Source: an uncultured Ligilactobacillus sp. (GTDB lineage: Bacteria; Bacillota; Bacilli; Lactobacillales; Lactobacillaceae). Taken from it: a DNA stretch of 64,000 nt. The position numbers and the translations under genes were made by a program. Positions 63,992 through 64,000 of this stretch are shown here, piece after piece. The DNA is taken from the NCBI GenBank assembly GCA_944326135.1, contig CALVCU010000003.1, positions 1 to 64,000 of the forward strand, written 5' to 3'. The notes under the pieces are model-generated. The model was given only the letters and a program-made list of their open reading frames with translations. It was not told the DNA's origin and did no database searches. Position 1 is the first letter of the stretch; every line of letters begins with the position of its first letter.

Positions 63992-64000
63992 ATGAATATT
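63992..64000 (+). CDS. Start of a truncated gene at the window edge
   Basis: An ATG at 63992 with AAAGAGG about 9 bases upstream, followed by only two more codons (Asn-Ile). By analogy with BceRS-BceAB loci it could be the ATP-binding protein of a transporter. That is inference from context only. Confidence 0.35.

Overview
The window is about 64 kb around the replication origin of a low-GC Firmicute, almost certainly a member of the Lactobacillaceae. The reasons are the order rpsR-ssb-rpsF / gyrA-gyrB-recF-yaaA / dnaN-dnaA / oriC / rpmH-rnpA-yidC, the walRKHIJ-htrA-rlmH cluster, phosphoketolase plus acetate kinase (heterolactic-type sugar catabolism), a phenolic acid decarboxylase of the lactobacillar type, and a Sec-dependent pediocin-like bacteriocin. 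I cannot resolve the genus. No insertion sequence, CRISPR array, rRNA or complete prophage was seen.

Layout. 1-12 kb (minus strand): replication and topology genes, with one sugar MFS transporter wedged between dnaN and yaaA. 11.7-12.1 kb: oriC with about ten DnaA boxes. 12.2-26 kb (mostly plus): rpmH, rnpA, yidC, ackA, xfp, a pair of CPBP membrane proteins (one with its active site lost), a long coiled-coil protein, mnmE, mnmG and a MarR regulator. 26-29 kb: PepO peptidase, a previously unannotated 36-residue metallothionein-like peptide behind a structured leader RNA, and tRNA-Lys. 29.5-39.7 kb: the WalRK operon, HtrA, an MFS carrier, a second DnaA-box cluster, RlmH and a universal stress protein. 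39.7-49 kb: accessory metabolism (a small RNA with its own promoter and terminator, two acetyltransferases, NADH oxidase, phenolic acid decarboxylase with a GT8 glycosyltransferase, PgpA-like phosphatase, penicillin-acylase-like hydrolase) and an Rgg-type regulator facing a tiny hydrophobic peptide ORF. 49.5-56.2 kb: vitamin and amino-acid supply (bioY/birA with a BirA operator, a B6-type kinase with an ECF S component, metQNI under a methionine T-box). 56.3-58 kb: an SOS-regulated Y-family polymerase with a YolD-like partner. 58-64 kb: unknown small proteins, a bacteriocin/immunity island with decayed gene pieces, and a BceRS-like two-component system whose partner transporter probably starts at the window edge.

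How the genes work together. DnaA boxes at oriC, in the dnaA-dnaN gap and again upstream of rlmH suggest several DnaA-titrating or regulatory clusters. Five ParB-type parS sites of the form TGTTNCAYGTGAAACA lie on the right side of oriC although parA/parB are not in the window. Xfp makes acetyl phosphate, which AckA converts to acetate and ATP. WalRK with its membrane regulators YycH and YycI, WalJ and HtrA form the cell-wall homeostasis block. Many genes use TTG or GTG starts, and I set starts by Shine-Dalgarno position rather than by the longest open frame.

The most promising undescribed items are the metallothionein-like peptide with its structured leader, the orphan small RNA at 39.75 kb, the Rgg/short hydrophobic peptide pair, the strongly acidic class IIa bacteriocin, and the structured non-coding segments after xfp and before mnmE.
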